The translations under genes and the position numbers were made by a program. DNA of 64,000 nucleotides from Pelecanus crispus (Eukaryota > Chordata > Aves > Pelecaniformes > Pelecanidae), in the NCBI RefSeq assembly GCF_030463565.1, contig NC_134652.1:17089397-17153396 (forward strand), given 5' to 3'. The notes beneath the pieces were generated by a model. The model saw only the letters and a program-made list of their open reading frames with translations, had not been told where the DNA came from and did not search any database. Positions 46,871 to 58,976 of this stretch are shown piece by piece (within the stretch, counting starts at the first letter, position 1; each line of letters starts with the position of its first letter).

Positions 46871-48889
46871 GTCTTGAGTAAAGCTCAGGAACTTGGAAAG
46901 ACACAGAGGTTCATTTGGGAACTAAAGAAAAGGGGGGGAAAAACTGCTCAATAACAACTAAATCCTCGGAACTCATATGTTTATCCAAATTCATCTGAAC
47001 CTTCTGGGGACAGTGACTTTTTAGGGTAAAATAAAAACAAGTTCAAGTGAGTTTTCCATCCCTGCGACAGTATGGTGATTCCAGCCAATCTGAAACAATT
47101 TTCCAAGAAGATTTCCTGCAACCTCACAGTGATTAAAGGAAATAACATTGTGAATAAAGGGACATTCTTCAAAGTCAATGAAGGAGCCACAAATTGTACA
47201 TTCTCACAGAGGGCCGGAAAGCGCCGGCGTGAGGTGGATTTTGCGGCCTGTGGCCCCCCAGAAGGAAGAGGGTGGGATGCCGGCTACGTCCCTCTTCCCC
47301 GGGCAGGGGTTGTGACCGGGCTTCTCCCGGCACAGGCGGTGAGGGAAGAGGGCCCCCAGGCTCCCCATGTTTGGGGGCAAAAGGCTTGGCCTCGCGGGCT
47401 CTGACCCCGCTGGCTCGGGGTGAGCATCCGCTGGGTTTGGAGTTGGGAACAAGGGGCTCGGCGTCTCTCTGCAAACAATATGCAAGAGCCCGTCGACCCT
47501 CTCAAAATCTGGGGCAACCCCGCAAAGAGCAGCATCCCACCACAGCAGCTTCACACCACAGCCTCCTTCCTAGGAACCTCCCCACGCCTCGCTTTGTCTG
47601 AATCAAACCCTCAGCACGCTCGCCCCACCGGGCTCCGAGATTGACACGGAAATGTGAACGGGCCCGAAAAGCCGCTTTGGCAGAGGCAAAAGTGCCGCAC
47701 TGCGCCACCAGGCAAGTAGGGTCCTGCCCGCTGCAGCCCCAGCCTGCAGCGGCCCCTCTTGCTGGGGGTACCCCGGGACTGGGACCAGCGAGGGGGGGAT
47801 GATTGTGCACCCAAAATGGCTGGGCCAAGGGGACTTTTAAAAACCCACCTTCTTAGCTAAAAACAAAGAGAAGGAAGTAATAAGGAGGTGAGGAGAGCTG
47901 GGGAGAAAGGCGAGAAGGGGCTGCCTGGAAGCCCAAACACACATGCTTCAGTTGATGCTGTGTAATAAGGGAATTAGCTAATGAGCTTACTGCGGCACAT
48001 GGGCAAGTCCTTTAGAAATATCATGGCCACCTGGGGAGGCTCGCAGAGGAGCTGGGTGGCCCTAATCAGCAGAGCTGGAAAGATGAGCCCCCTCCCCGTC
48101 CCCCGGGACCAGCCCTGCTTCCCCCCTGGGCAGCGCATGTCCGGGGGTGCCAGAGGGGGCCGATGCAAATCCAATGAGAACTGGTCATGGAAACAGTAAT
48201 AAACAGTGTTTTGAAAAAACACCAGCGCACGCTCATGGCTGATCTCAGAGGACTGCAGCTTGGCAGCCCGGTGACACCCATGCAGCAGGGCTGGGGCTGG
48301 GGCTGCCTGGGGACCAGCGCAGTCCAACTCCCCCTGGCCAGGCAGCGCTGCCCCGGGCTGCCGGCACAGGAGCTTCCAGAAGGACGGATCGCCTTCCCCT
48401 GCGCCGGCAGCTGTGACGGATATGTCAGGCAAAACCAAAAAACTCCAAAATATGGCTTGTTTTTTTTTGAAAGTCATTCAATACAGCTGTATAAAATCCG
48501 AGCCGAACACAAATTCAAATGTAAGTGCATGTGAACATGCTAATTTGAACCGCAAGCGGGTGAGAGAACCTAATGTTAAAAGTCACTTAGAACAATGCAA
48601 ACATTAAATATACAAATACTCATCAAATACTTATTTAGAAAGTGGCTTTTAGACAGCAATCAGGCTGGGCTGCAAAAAAAAAAATTATTTGCTGATTAAT
48701 ATTGAACTCATTGAGGAATTTGTGCATGTGGCAGTATTTGCATGAATTAGAGCAGGGGAAGTATGAACAACACTGAAGACAGAACACACCTCCGAAGAAA
48801 AAAGGGAAAAGCAAAAACCTGAGCCAAAAATGAGGCTCCACTTGAAAGAAAAAAATTGCTCCCTCACCAGTGAGGACAGGACTGAACCC

Positions 48890-49130
48890 AGATATTTGCT
48901 GGAAAGGTGAAATTGAGGATTTTTATTATATCAAGGTAGAATTATTGTTATTAACAATGTGAAAAATAAATTATAAAACTTATTCAGTAAAAAAATTACT
49001 GACAATTTTCTTACCCCATATTAATCAGCTTGAAAACTATTCTATGGAAACAATTTTCATTTAACTTTTCAATGGAATATTTTGAAACAATTTTTAAATT
49101 TCAGTTTCCTAAACCAGAAAGCTGTTCGAA
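48890..49130. other. AT-rich block
   Basis: About 240 bp with very high A+T and repeated TTATT, AATTT and AAAATT runs, in contrast to the GC-rich flanks. No tandem period or transposon structure was recognised. It may be a matrix-attachment-like or conserved regulatory stretch. Confidence 0.4.
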
Positions 49131-51291
49131 ATTTGGAAGTGCTGTGTTTTCATGTTTTCCTTGTCTTCTTTTTCTCCCCTGCCCCGAAGCTGCTTGAAGA
49201 ACGCCTAACATTCGCACTAGATTTCCTCCTCTCTTTTCTCATCTTTTCTTCCCTAGGCTGACGCTTTTCAAAGCTTTTGCACTCTTATAAAAGAAAAAAA
49301 AAAAACCCAACCATAAATGCAGTATCACTTGCTCTGCTATTGAAGGGGTGTAAGAATAAAAAGAATAGGAGAAGACAGACGATTTTCAAAATTTCAATAA
49401 CTTTTCAGCTGTAATAGAAGCAATTTTTGCCTACATAGAAAATGGTGGGACTTGCAGCCAAAAAAAAAAACCTTCTTTTTTTTGTGAAGTTCTTTTCAGA
49501 AACGCTTGGATTAGAATTTTTTTTTGGTAGGCAAAAATCGGGAGTTATTTTCTGGGGCAGTGCTCTCCGATTAGCCGGGATGATTAAGGCCCGGGGGAGA
49601 CGAGGGCAGGGCAGAGCGCCGGGAGCAGCAGCAGGGGTGAGGGAGCAGTGGTGCGCAGCCCACCTGGGGGGCTCAGCTCCCGCGCTGCCGGCTGGGGAGT
49701 GAAAAACTTTGCCTGCAGCACCGGGAGCTGCCGCTTTTTCCGCGGCCAGCCCCTCCGGCGGAGGGGGGTGGCGTTTGGGGGAGCGCGGCTGTAGGGCTTG
49801 GGGGTGACACGAGGCGTGGGGACGATCCCACAGCTGCTGCAGCCGCGGGCGTGCGGGGCTGCAGAGCCCCTGGCCCCGCAGGGGGAGAGGTGCCGGCGCC
49901 AGGCGTGAGGACCTCGCACACCTGCAGTGCGACTAAAGGGAGGAGAACCACCACGGCTGGCATTGGGGAAGGAGGGTGACATGTCCCCTCGCCTTTCCAG
50001 CTGGTCGCCTCTGTCCCAGCTCTGAGCGCCGTGAGCTCACCACGAGCGCCGTGAGTGACGCCCCGGGTGCCCACCCCATGCAGGGACCATGGCTATGAGC
50101 ATCACCGCTTCCTGAGGCCCGGCAAGGAGGGGGCAGACAGGGGCTGCCGACTCAGCCCCTCTTCCCCAACACCGGGGTCCTTCCCCGGCTCCCCGCACCT
50201 CCGAGTGTCTGCTGTGGGACAGGGCACAGACCCGCGCCGAGGCGGGGGACTGTCACTCTGCAGCAACAAAACAATAGTCAGTGATGATTATTTTTTTGCC
50301 AAATAAATCAGCGGGTCCTGCAGCAAAGGGCTGGAAAACGGCAAGTTTAGATTAGACCCTCCCCAAACCCCGGCTGGCCCTTGAGCCGCTGTCAGGGCTG
50401 CAGAGAAACAGCAGCAAACTCTCACGCAAATGGCCTATAAAAAAGGCCCCTGTCAAAGGCACCTTGACCTGGAGGCTCGCTTTGGTGCTGGGCTCCCCGG
50501 CGGCCCTCCCCTCCCAGGGCTGCGCTCTCCTCGCATGATGTATTTCCCCTGCCTTTTTTAGAGCTGCATTATGTTAGCTCCAGGAAACAGCCTCTTCCTT
50601 CTTATAAACACAGCCCTGGGTTACTGACCAGCGGCCCTGCCACTCCACAGCCACTCTCTGTCCATCCATCACACCTCGCTGTCACCCTGGCAACATATCT
50701 CTTGGACCGGTCCGGCTCCAGAGATGGGAGAGGCGCGGGGGGGGGGAGCGGGGGGGTCACATACACAGAGCACAATTCCAGCCTGCTGACTAATTCCCTG
50801 GAAACCCTGGGGCTGCACAATGAGAGCGCCTTTCCGAGGGTTTCTCGAGCGTTACTGGAAGGTCAGGCGAAGGTCAGCACAAGGACACGGCTCCTACTTT
50901 CCTTGCTGTCAGCAAGGGCGGGTGCACGGGGCGGACGTGGGCGAGCGGCGGGGGTACCGTGGGCGTGCGGCGGGAGGGATGTTTGGAGACGGGCGCCTGG
51001 GCCCGGGTGGCTCCGTGATGCGGCACGGTGCCCACTCACCGCTGCTGGGCTCTGGGGACGTGCCTGGGACGGGGCCGGCAGGGTGTCCCGGCAGCCAGAC
51101 AGGCGTCAGTGCTTCCAGCGGGACGGGGCACAGCCGGCAGCGTGGCCTCTTGCCTCCCCAGCAAAGGGGGGGACGAGGAAGGGAAGAGCTGCCTTTAGCC
51201 TCGTGGTAACTCCTGGCCGCCTTCACCATGGCCCCAGCACCGTGGGACTGTTGGCCCAACATGGCATCGCTGCACAGGTCATTCCCAGTGG

Positions 51292-51341
51292 AGGATGGGT
51301 CCTGGGGGAGAGCACCAGGATGGGTCCTGGGGAGAGCATCC
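51292..51341 (+). repeat. Two-copy 25-bp tandem duplication
   Basis: The unit aggatgggtcctgggggag plus six bases occurs at 51292-51316 and again at 51317-51341 with few differences. It is a small recent duplication of no evident function. Confidence 0.7.
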
Positions 51342-54300
51342 CAGCTCTCCTTGGTGACGGTGACCCAGCACGGCTGCCCATGGCCTCCAGTGCACTGGGA
51401 CATCAGAGGTACAGCGACAAGCCAGGAGTCACGTCAAGAGACCCAGGCTGCCCTGTCACTGCTGGCAAAGGGTCACATTTTGGATAAGCCTTGGGCCCAT
51501 CCAGCCTTTTGCATGTGTGGCCAAAGCACAGCAACCATGGCAGGAGGGGTCCAGCCGTGCCCTGCTCCCAAAACACTGCCCTCGCCCATCCCCACCTGCT
51601 TGTCCTTCATGTTAAGCCATTGTCTCCAAGAGGAAATGCCATTTAAAGGCAGGTATTTAAAAAGAAATGGGAGATCTCTGCTCTCCGAACAACACAGCGC
51701 CTCACTTCTGCCCATTCCCTGTGTAAAGCTGGGAGTCAGGTTTACATGGGGATAAAAAAAAAAGTCAAAGCTTTTAAGGACAGATCTTCACAAACCCAAA
51801 CCAAAGCCCCATGAGGGCAAATCCTTTCTAATCCATGCTCTTCCTTAGAGGTGTAAGTGGAGTGGAAGGGTGGAGGTGGGGGGGGGGGGGGGTGTCAGTC
51901 TGGAAAACTGAGTTCCCCATCCCTTCGGTCTGGCAGAGAGCCCACCGATAGACTAAAAACAAGTCTGCAGAGAAGCCTGTGTGGGATAATCCAGGTCTGG
52001 CCCCTGAGGGGACGAGAACAATTAGGAATCCTCTCTCAAGCCTCCACTCCAAGATAGAAAAACAGTTTATAATTTGGTCCAGAGTTGTTGTTAGAAAGTT
52101 CTGAATCATCAGGATACACTAACAATTTCTGCACAGTAATTATGAGGAGAATTCATTAGGCCGGACTCAGAGATAAACTATTAACAGAAGCTTGCAAATC
52201 TCCCACCTGCCTGCCTGCGTGTGGGACCCAGGGGCTGCTCTATTTATACAGTGGCGGTCGGTGAGGAGCTGTTGCAGGACGGAGCAGCACAAGCAGCCAT
52301 GGCAAAATATGAAAAGTATTTTAAAGGAAAACGAAAGAATGGGTGTTTATTAGAAAGTGCGCAGACCAAGCGCACACCCCACCATTAACCTTTCCAGGCA
52401 TGGTAGCCAGCCAGGGAGCTGTTTGCCTTTGCTGCCCCTGAACGTGCCAGAGTCCCCACCCACAGCAACCGTTCTGCTTCCAGAGAAAAACCTGCCACAG
52501 CGTCAGAAGCTGGCCTGCAGTGGCCTTTGGAAGCAGCGTCCAAAATGCCTTTCGGCTGAGCCTGCCAGGCTCTTGTCCCATATTTACCCAGTGGAGACAG
52601 AAACGCTGAGGTTCCCCAGCCCCTGCCGTCCTCCCTCGCCCCCACGCTGCAGGTCGTTGCAAGGCAAGGGGATATTTGTGCACAGCCCCGCTGAGCTGGC
52701 CGGCGGCGAGTTACGGCTGAGAAGATGAAGCCATGCGACAACCCCCTTCTGCAGGTGCCCCTCAGAGCCCATGGCAGCCCCTACAGATGAATGCCAGCAG
52801 AGCTGAGTGAGTGCCACCACAGGGAAGCGACTGCCTGTGCACCACCCCGTGCGTGTGCTCAGCCAATGTTGCAGCATAGTTTCTACCAAAAGCTGGTTTC
52901 TGCATCCTTTCTCAGTCCGATTACCCTGCAGCTGTGTGCCATTTTTGGCACAGATTTGCCAGCTCTGGGGGTAGCCATGCCCAGCATGGCCTCATCCACA
53001 TGGGAACAAGCCCTGCTTGCAGCCGGAGGAATCTTGATTAAGCAGGGAGAGAAGTGGGGACTGGCTGCCGGGCAGATGCCCTAAACAAGAGGAACTTATC
53101 AGCTCTGTTTCCAAGACGAGACATGTGTCACCACCTCGCACAGATCCAGCCCGGCTGCTTGCTCCTCACCAGCATGCCTGTACAGAAGCATGAGGGCTTC
53201 CCTCTCCCTAAAGGACGCCAGTAGAAATAGCCACCAAATAACTTGCGAGATTTCTTCTAGAAAAGGCTTTGCTTGGGCTAAGAAAAGCGTTGCACCCAGA
53301 ATGCTTCGGGGGAAGGCGCTGGATGGGAATGGGAGCCAGCGTGCAGCTGCGCTCCCAGCCCTGTGTGTTTGTCAGCGGGCCGGCCCCAGCGGCAGCGCAG
53401 GGAGGTCCCCAGCCCAGAGGAACACCAAGTGCCGCCGAGAGCAAGGAACCGCTCCGACAGCACACACGCAGCAAAGCCCGACACGGCTAATCCCTCCTGT
53501 TTATTATGTAATAAAACGCTTTCCAGACCTGATAAAATTTAATTGGTTTAATCTTAATTGTTCCATTTTCTACGGCGCATGCAAACACAGAGCCTGACCC
53601 TGCCACTCTTGTGCGAACTGTCCCGCGGGCTGTGGAGGGAGCAGGATGAAACCCGCTGACCTCAGCAGGATTACGTGCATGAATCAGAACTGCAGGCCTG
53701 GGCTCGGAGCTGAAATCCAGCGCCGGGCAGGCCGCCAGCACAAGGCCCAGGGTCCACTTAGGCTCCACTTAAGCCCTATGGGATGCAAGTGGTACGCAGG
53801 CCTGTGGATGTGAGCAGCGAGCAAGCCTCGTGCTGGGCCTCTGCTGAAGGATGAATTTCAGCCTGGCTTCTTAACCTCGTGGACGCAAACATGCAGTAAC
53901 GGCTTCCGAGGGACGGAGCAAAGTTGCTCCCAGAAAGGCTGTGGGTTTTGCTCTAGCAAGGGGGTGGTGTACGTGTGTCTGCAGCTGGACAGGGGACCTT
54001 CTCATCGCACGAGCAGTAAATGGTGATTTATGACAGCTTCTCCTCCAGAGGAAGAGGTGTTTTGCTACCCTCTGCACGTCCACAGTCGTGGGGCTGTGCT
54101 GTGCGGCAGGGTGGCTTTGTGAAGCCTGTATATCCTTTGTGCACGAGAGACGCCAAATAAAAGCAAGCGGGAGGGGGTCCTTGGCACTGACATTTCCTAC
54201 CCTGTGTTGCCTCAGATGTAGGATGACCTTTACCTGCTCCTGCAAGTTGGCCTTCACCAAGCTCAACATGTCAGCCTCAGTTTCAGAGGTCCATCAGGCA

Positions 54301-55499
54301 GCGAAATCAAGAGCAGCCTTCCCTTTGGTGTCCAAACCTATTGAGCTCCCCTTGCTGCAATGACCAGCACCCTTGCACGCACTGCTCCTATCCCCCAAAG
54401 TGCTGAGCACTGAATGTTGCACACAGCTACTGGTACCCCCCAAATTAAGCTCCCACCTTGGACACATATGCATTTCTCAGGATGCTAAAGAGTTTGGTTC
54501 TAACCCTCAGAAAACACATTTCTCATCGAGGCTTTGTTTCGGGATGTATTTCCAAACCATACATCCCTGCAAGAACTGCGAAGCAGAAGTAAATTGGCCA
54601 ATGCCAGTGGAGCAAGAAAATACTGAAGAAAACCAAATATTTGCAGTGATGCATTTCTCAAGAAAATGGGCATTAGGTGGGTGGTTCTTGGCAAAGCCAA
54701 GCCAGGGGGTTCTCAGGACCCTGAGAGGTGGAGGCAAGTGCCAACTGGCAGACCTGAGTGCGCAGCATGCTCTGGGCACTGCCCGGGCAAGGCTGGGACA
54801 AAGCAGCGGGAGGTGAAGATGGGACATTGCTGGGCGAGTGTGCAGCACCCCTTGCCCAGACCTGGCTCCCCCGCCTGCAGGAGCTCTCTGCTCTCCCGGG
54901 GAAGACAGATAACATGTTGTTTTAAAAACTTGTGAAAAAGAATCGTTCCTGGGCAAGCGGCAGGGCTGGGATAAAAGCCATCCTTTCCCCCGGGAGATGC
55001 AGCGGGCCGGGGACCATGCCCAGGTGGGCGCGCCGGGGACGCTCGCCCCGGGCTGGGAGCTGCAGGCGGGGCCCGATCCCGTCGGACCCCCCCGGGGCGC
55101 GTCCGCTGCGCACCGGCGCCGCGGCCGAGGCTCAGTGCGGGGACAGCACGGCCCGGGAGCGGGCGGAATGCCCTGCCGTGCCGTGCCGTGCCGTGCCGGA
55201 CCGGGCTTCGCGGCGGGCGCCGGGCGGCCCCGCTGCCGGCAGGTGTCCGCGGCGTGCGAGGCCGGTGCGGACCGGGCCGGGCGCGTCCCCACCGGCGGCC
55301 CCGTCGGTGGGTCGCCGCCCCGGGCCCCGCCGCCTCTCCGCGGCGCGTCGCCGGCCCCGCCGTGCGGGGGCGTCCCCGGCGCGCTGCGGTTCTCACATAA
55401 ATCAGGGCCGAGCCCCTGGGAAAGGGCCATCCTTCACCGGGCGCTGCTGACAGAGAACGAGAAACAGACGGGCCCTGAGATAAACCACGGCGCGCAGCG

Positions 55500-56125
55500 T
55501 TTACACAAGGGCAGGCTCTGTGTAAATAGAGCCGGGCGCGGGGGGCAGCTCCCGGCGGCGCGGGTCCGCACCGGCCCCGGCCCGCGGGCCTCCGGGCTGC
55601 CCGGGGCGGCGGGCAGGTGGGTGCCGTCCGCCGAGGGCCTCCCGCAGCCGCGCCGCCGTCCCTCGCCGGCTCCCCCAGCACCGGGGCTGGAGACGGGGCC
55701 GGATTAGCGTGTTTGTTTGTTTACGGCCATTAGCGCGGGGCCGGCTCCAGCACTCGGCACCCGCGAGACTAATGGAGCAATTAGCAGCCCCGGGGCTGAT
55801 AGCATCGCCCCGAGCGAGGCCCCCGGCCGCGGCCGCCTGCTACCGGGCTGCCTGCGCCCGGGGCCCCGGGGAAGCGGGAGCGGGGGGGGGGGGGCTGCCC
55901 GCCCGCCGCGGTGTGCGCGGCCGCTGCAGGGCTGCTCCTCCCTCCCCGGGGCCGGGGGGGGGGGGGGTGTCTTGGCTCCGCTGCAGCATCCGCACGGCGA
56001 GCTCCATCCATTACAATAATCCCCTGTCTAAACAGAGCGCAGGAGCGGCCGGGACAACAAGGCCCCGCTGTAAACAGAGCTCAGGGGACGCCGCTAATGA
56101 TATAAATAAAATAACCATTAATAGC
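55500..56125. promoter_or_regulatory. Forkhead-motif cluster upstream of NKX2-3
   Basis: Five forkhead-type sites occur in 0.6 kb: GTTTACAC (55500-55507), TGTAAATA (55521-55528), TGTTTAC (55718-55724), TAAACA (56029-56034) and TGTAAACA (56069-56076). The last two belong to a repeated TAAACAGAGC 42 bp apart. They are followed by an AT-rich core with TAATGA and CATTAATAG homeodomain sites (56095-56124). AT-rich motifs are rare in such GC-rich DNA, so their clustering suggests an enhancer, possibly for gut mesenchyme FOXF/FOXL factors. Confidence 0.45.
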
Positions 56126-56246
56126 CCGGTGACCCCAGCCCGGCCGGCTTGGGAAAGCCCCGGAGCCCCGTCCCGGGGCTGACACCCGCCGGCAGGTACC
56201 GGGGCTGCGCCCTCCCCTGGCTCCTGCACCCCCGCCCCGCTCGCCC

Positions 56247-56317
56247 GGGCCCGACCGTGCCCCTCGGCGCCCGCCGCCCCGCCGGGGCGGCGGGCGCCGA
56301 GGGGCACGGTCGGGCCC
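56247..56317. repeat. Perfect inverted repeat, 34-bp arms, 3-nt spacer
   Basis: Arm 56247-56280 is the exact reverse complement of arm 56284-56317, with only GCC between them. Pairing stops abruptly just outside the arms. It could form a very stable GC hairpin or cruciform. An assembly or sequencing fold-back artefact is also possible in such GC-rich DNA. Confidence 0.9.
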
Positions 56318-57024
56318 AAGCATCTCCCCGCTTCCTCGGCTTCCCCATCTGGGAAATCGCCGCTCGTGTCCCGCCGAAGCGGGCCTGATCCGGCCCCACC
56401 AAAGGGGGTGCCGACAGGGCGGGAAGGCGCGGGCTCGGTTACCGCACCGGGAGCACCGGCGGGGGACGAGGCGGCCGCAGGACCCGCCGGGATAACCCAG
56501 GGGTGCTCCCATGCGTTTCGGGGCCCGGCCGCGGCTTGCTCCCTCCATGGGGCGTCGGTTCCCCGAGCACCCTCTTGAGCGGGTCCCGGCGGGAGAACCG
56601 CTCCCAGCGCCGGAGACACCGTCCCGAAGCGCCGGTTCCGCCCGACCCGGGCTCCCCGTATCCGCAGGCCTAGAGCTCGGCCCGTCCGGCATCCCGCTGC
56701 GGGCGGGAGCGCGATGGCGCCGGGCGAGCCGGACCCGCCAGGCCCGGGGCCGGGCCCTCGGCACGGCGGCTGCTGCTCCCGCAGGCGGCCGGGCAGCCGG
56801 ACACCGGGCTGCGGCTCGGTAGCCCGCATTGCCGCCGCCACCGAGGGCACCGGCCCCTGCCGCTGCTCTCCCCGCCGCGGGGATCGGCCCCCGCGGGGCT
56901 GCCGGGGAGCGCGGCGCCGTGCAGACCCCCGGCCGCCGGGCCTCCGCGCCTGCACCTCCCCGGGAGCGGGGCCCTGCGGCGGGCGGGAGCGGGAGCGGGC
57001 CGGGCCGGCGGCGGATGTATAACG

Positions 57025-57059
57025 CCGATAAGGCGCTAATTGTTACTAATTGTTATCGG
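57025..57059. promoter_or_regulatory. GATA - homeodomain - homeodomain - GATA composite site
   Basis: CCGATAA (57025-57031) and its exact inverse TTATCGG (57053-57059) flank two head-to-tail copies of the 10-mer CTAATTGTTA (57036-57045, 57046-57055). Each 10-mer holds a TAATTG homeodomain core, so the two cores lie one helical turn apart. It lies 1.9 kb upstream of the NKX2-3 ATG, isolated in GC-rich DNA. GATA and NK2 factors are known partners, so self- or GATA regulation of NKX2-3 is a plausible inference. Confidence 0.5.
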
Positions 57060-57903
57060 GGCCGCGGCGGCGAGGCAGCGCCGGGCTTCTCCGCGCACCG
57101 GGGCACGGGGCAGAGCCGGGCCCCGATCAGGCCTGGTTACGGCGGGCGCCTTTTCCCGTCCGCCGCCCGGACTGCGCGGCCTCAGGACGGCGGCGGGCAC
57201 CGGCAGCGGGCGGGCAGAGACCGATCCGCCGCGATTAATGGCGAGGGGTTTGAAGCGACGCGGTGGGAACGATCCGGCGCGCCGGGGGAACGGGAACCGG
57301 CCCCGCCGCGGGACCGGGAGCGCCCGATCTGCGGCCAAGTGCGGCGGGACCCGGGCTCCCCTTCCGGGCTGCGCCGCCGTTAAATGGATTTCTTTGGGGC
57401 GTGCGGAGCGGCGGGAGCCGGGGAAAGGTGGGCACCGACAGAGCCGGTAAACGGCGGAGCCGCCGGACGGTAACGAGCCGAGAGAAGCGCCCGGGAAGGC
57501 CCCGCGAAACCCCGGCCCCGGGACACTCACCTGCGCGGCGTGCGCGCCCGGCTCCCCGTGGCCTCGCCTCGGCGCCGATCCGAGCCCTGCGGGGCGGCAG
57601 GATTTTAGTCACAACGAAATATCTCGCCTGGGACCCCCCGCCACGCCTTCGGTGCGTCCGCTCCCCGCGCCGCGGCGGCGCGGAGCCTTTGGCGGGGTCC
57701 GGGGGGGCCGCCGCCGCGGGGCCGCGGCACCCCCCCCCCCCCGCCGCCGCGCCGCACCGGGGTGCTCGGCCGGCGCTCGGCGCAGCCCCGGGGCCGGGGG
57801 AGTCGCGGTGCCGATGGGGCTCGGCAGGCCCGTTCGGTGCGTAACCCGCCGGCACGGCGGCGTGGTGGCTCCGCGGAGCTGCTCGCCGCCCGTTAGCGGC
57901 GGG

Positions 57904-57955
57904 AGAAACGAAACGAAACGAAACGAAACGAAAGAAAACGAAAGAAAACGAAAGG
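57904..57955 (+). repeat. (AAACG)n repeat passing into a 10-bp AAAGAAAACG repeat
   Basis: Five AAACG units (57906-57930) are followed by two AAAGAAAACG units (57931-57950) and AAAGG. The strand is purine-rich with periodic GAAA, resembling IRF/ISRE half-sites but at a 5-bp rather than 6-bp period. It lies 1 kb upstream of the NKX2-3 start. Confidence 0.85.
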
Positions 57956-58481
57956 TAACACCGAAGGGCGCGGGGCAGCGCTCTCCGCCGCAGCCCCACT
58001 CCGCCGCGGCCCCGGGCTGCCCGCCCGACCCGGCCCGGCCCGGCCCGGTTGGGCCTGGCGGCCGCGCGGCTGCGGGGCCCGATCCGGCGGCGGCGGCGGA
58101 GCGCGCATTCCCCCGGGCGGGCGCGCTGCGCAGCGGCTGCGGCGGGCCGGGGCGGGCGGCAGATGGGCCGGTCGCGGGGGGATCTGCGGGGGCACCGGCG
58201 GGGGTGCCAGGGGATGCGGGACGGGTCGGCTACGTGTACGTCGCACGGCTACGGGACGGCGGGGCCGCCGTCGGCTCCGGGGGGAGTGCGGGGCGGCGGA
58301 GGCGAGCCTCCCCTCCGCGCCGGGCGGCGGGAGGCACTTTGCGGGGCCGGGCGGCCGTGCCGGCGGGGCGGGGAGGCCGGGCCGGCGGGGCCGCACGTGT
58401 TCGCCCCTCCCGGGGCCGGGCCGCGCCGTGTGCGGGCAGGGGCCGGCGGGGCGCGCCGGGGCGGGGGTCCCTACCTACCTA

Positions 58482-58745
58482 CACGTGCTTAGCACTGGGA
58501 GGCGCGGCGGCGGCGGCCGCGGCTCTCTGCGGGGACCCCGACCCCGGCGCACCGTCCCCCCGCGCCCGCCGGGCGGGTGCCGGGCCGGCGGGGCGCTCTG
58601 CGGGGAAGCGGCCTCCCCGAGCGCAGCCTTAATACATTGCTATTTCTGGCCGGGCGGCCGGAGCCGGGCAGGGGGCCGGCTCTGCCTCCCCCTCCCTCCA
58701 ATGGCGAGGCCGCCCCCGGCCCCCGGCCCCTCCTCGCCGTGACGT
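58482..58745 (+). promoter_or_regulatory. NKX2-3: NKX2-3 proximal promoter region
   Basis: Contains a CACGTG E-box (58482-58487), an AT pocket ccttaatacattgctatttc (58627-58646) that may act as an imperfect TATA/initiator region, a CCAAT box (58698-58702) and a CRE-like TGACGTG (58740-58746). The start site is not fixed. The coding start is 230-350 bp downstream, a reasonable 5' UTR length. Confidence 0.45.
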
Positions 58746-58976
58746 GCCGGCCCGGGGCAGAGGAGGCTCCCGAGCCCTTGGCTGTCCCTGCAGAAGCTGT
58801 AACAAAACGCAGACCCCCAGCGCCGGGCTAATGGAGGCAACTTAGACAGGAGCAGGCGCGGCCCCTCGTCTCTCGGCGCTGCCTGCTCCCCCCGCACCGG
58901 GCGCGGCGCTCCCCGCCGAGCCGCCGCCCGAGCGCCGCCGGGCCCGCGGGACTGCCTGGCCGCTTGCGCTGCCCCG

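Larger units (their letters stand above)
46871..54949. other. GOT1-NKX2-3 intergenic DNA, second part
   Basis: No protein-coding gene was recognised. The region alternates GC-rich DNA with AT-rich, CpG-poor stretches (47950-48660, 48890-49130, 50265-50345, 52030-52250, 53485-53575). These look like candidate conserved noncoding elements. It includes a G15 run (51878-51892) and a two-copy 25-bp tandem duplication (51292-51341). In human a noncoding RNA (LINC01475) lies beside NKX2-3, but nothing here identifies a counterpart. Confidence 0.5.

Noticed and set aside
54507-58632. Several 200-330-codon frames on both strands upstream of NKX2-3
   Set aside because: They overlap one another on both strands; scarce stop codons are expected from the extreme GC content.
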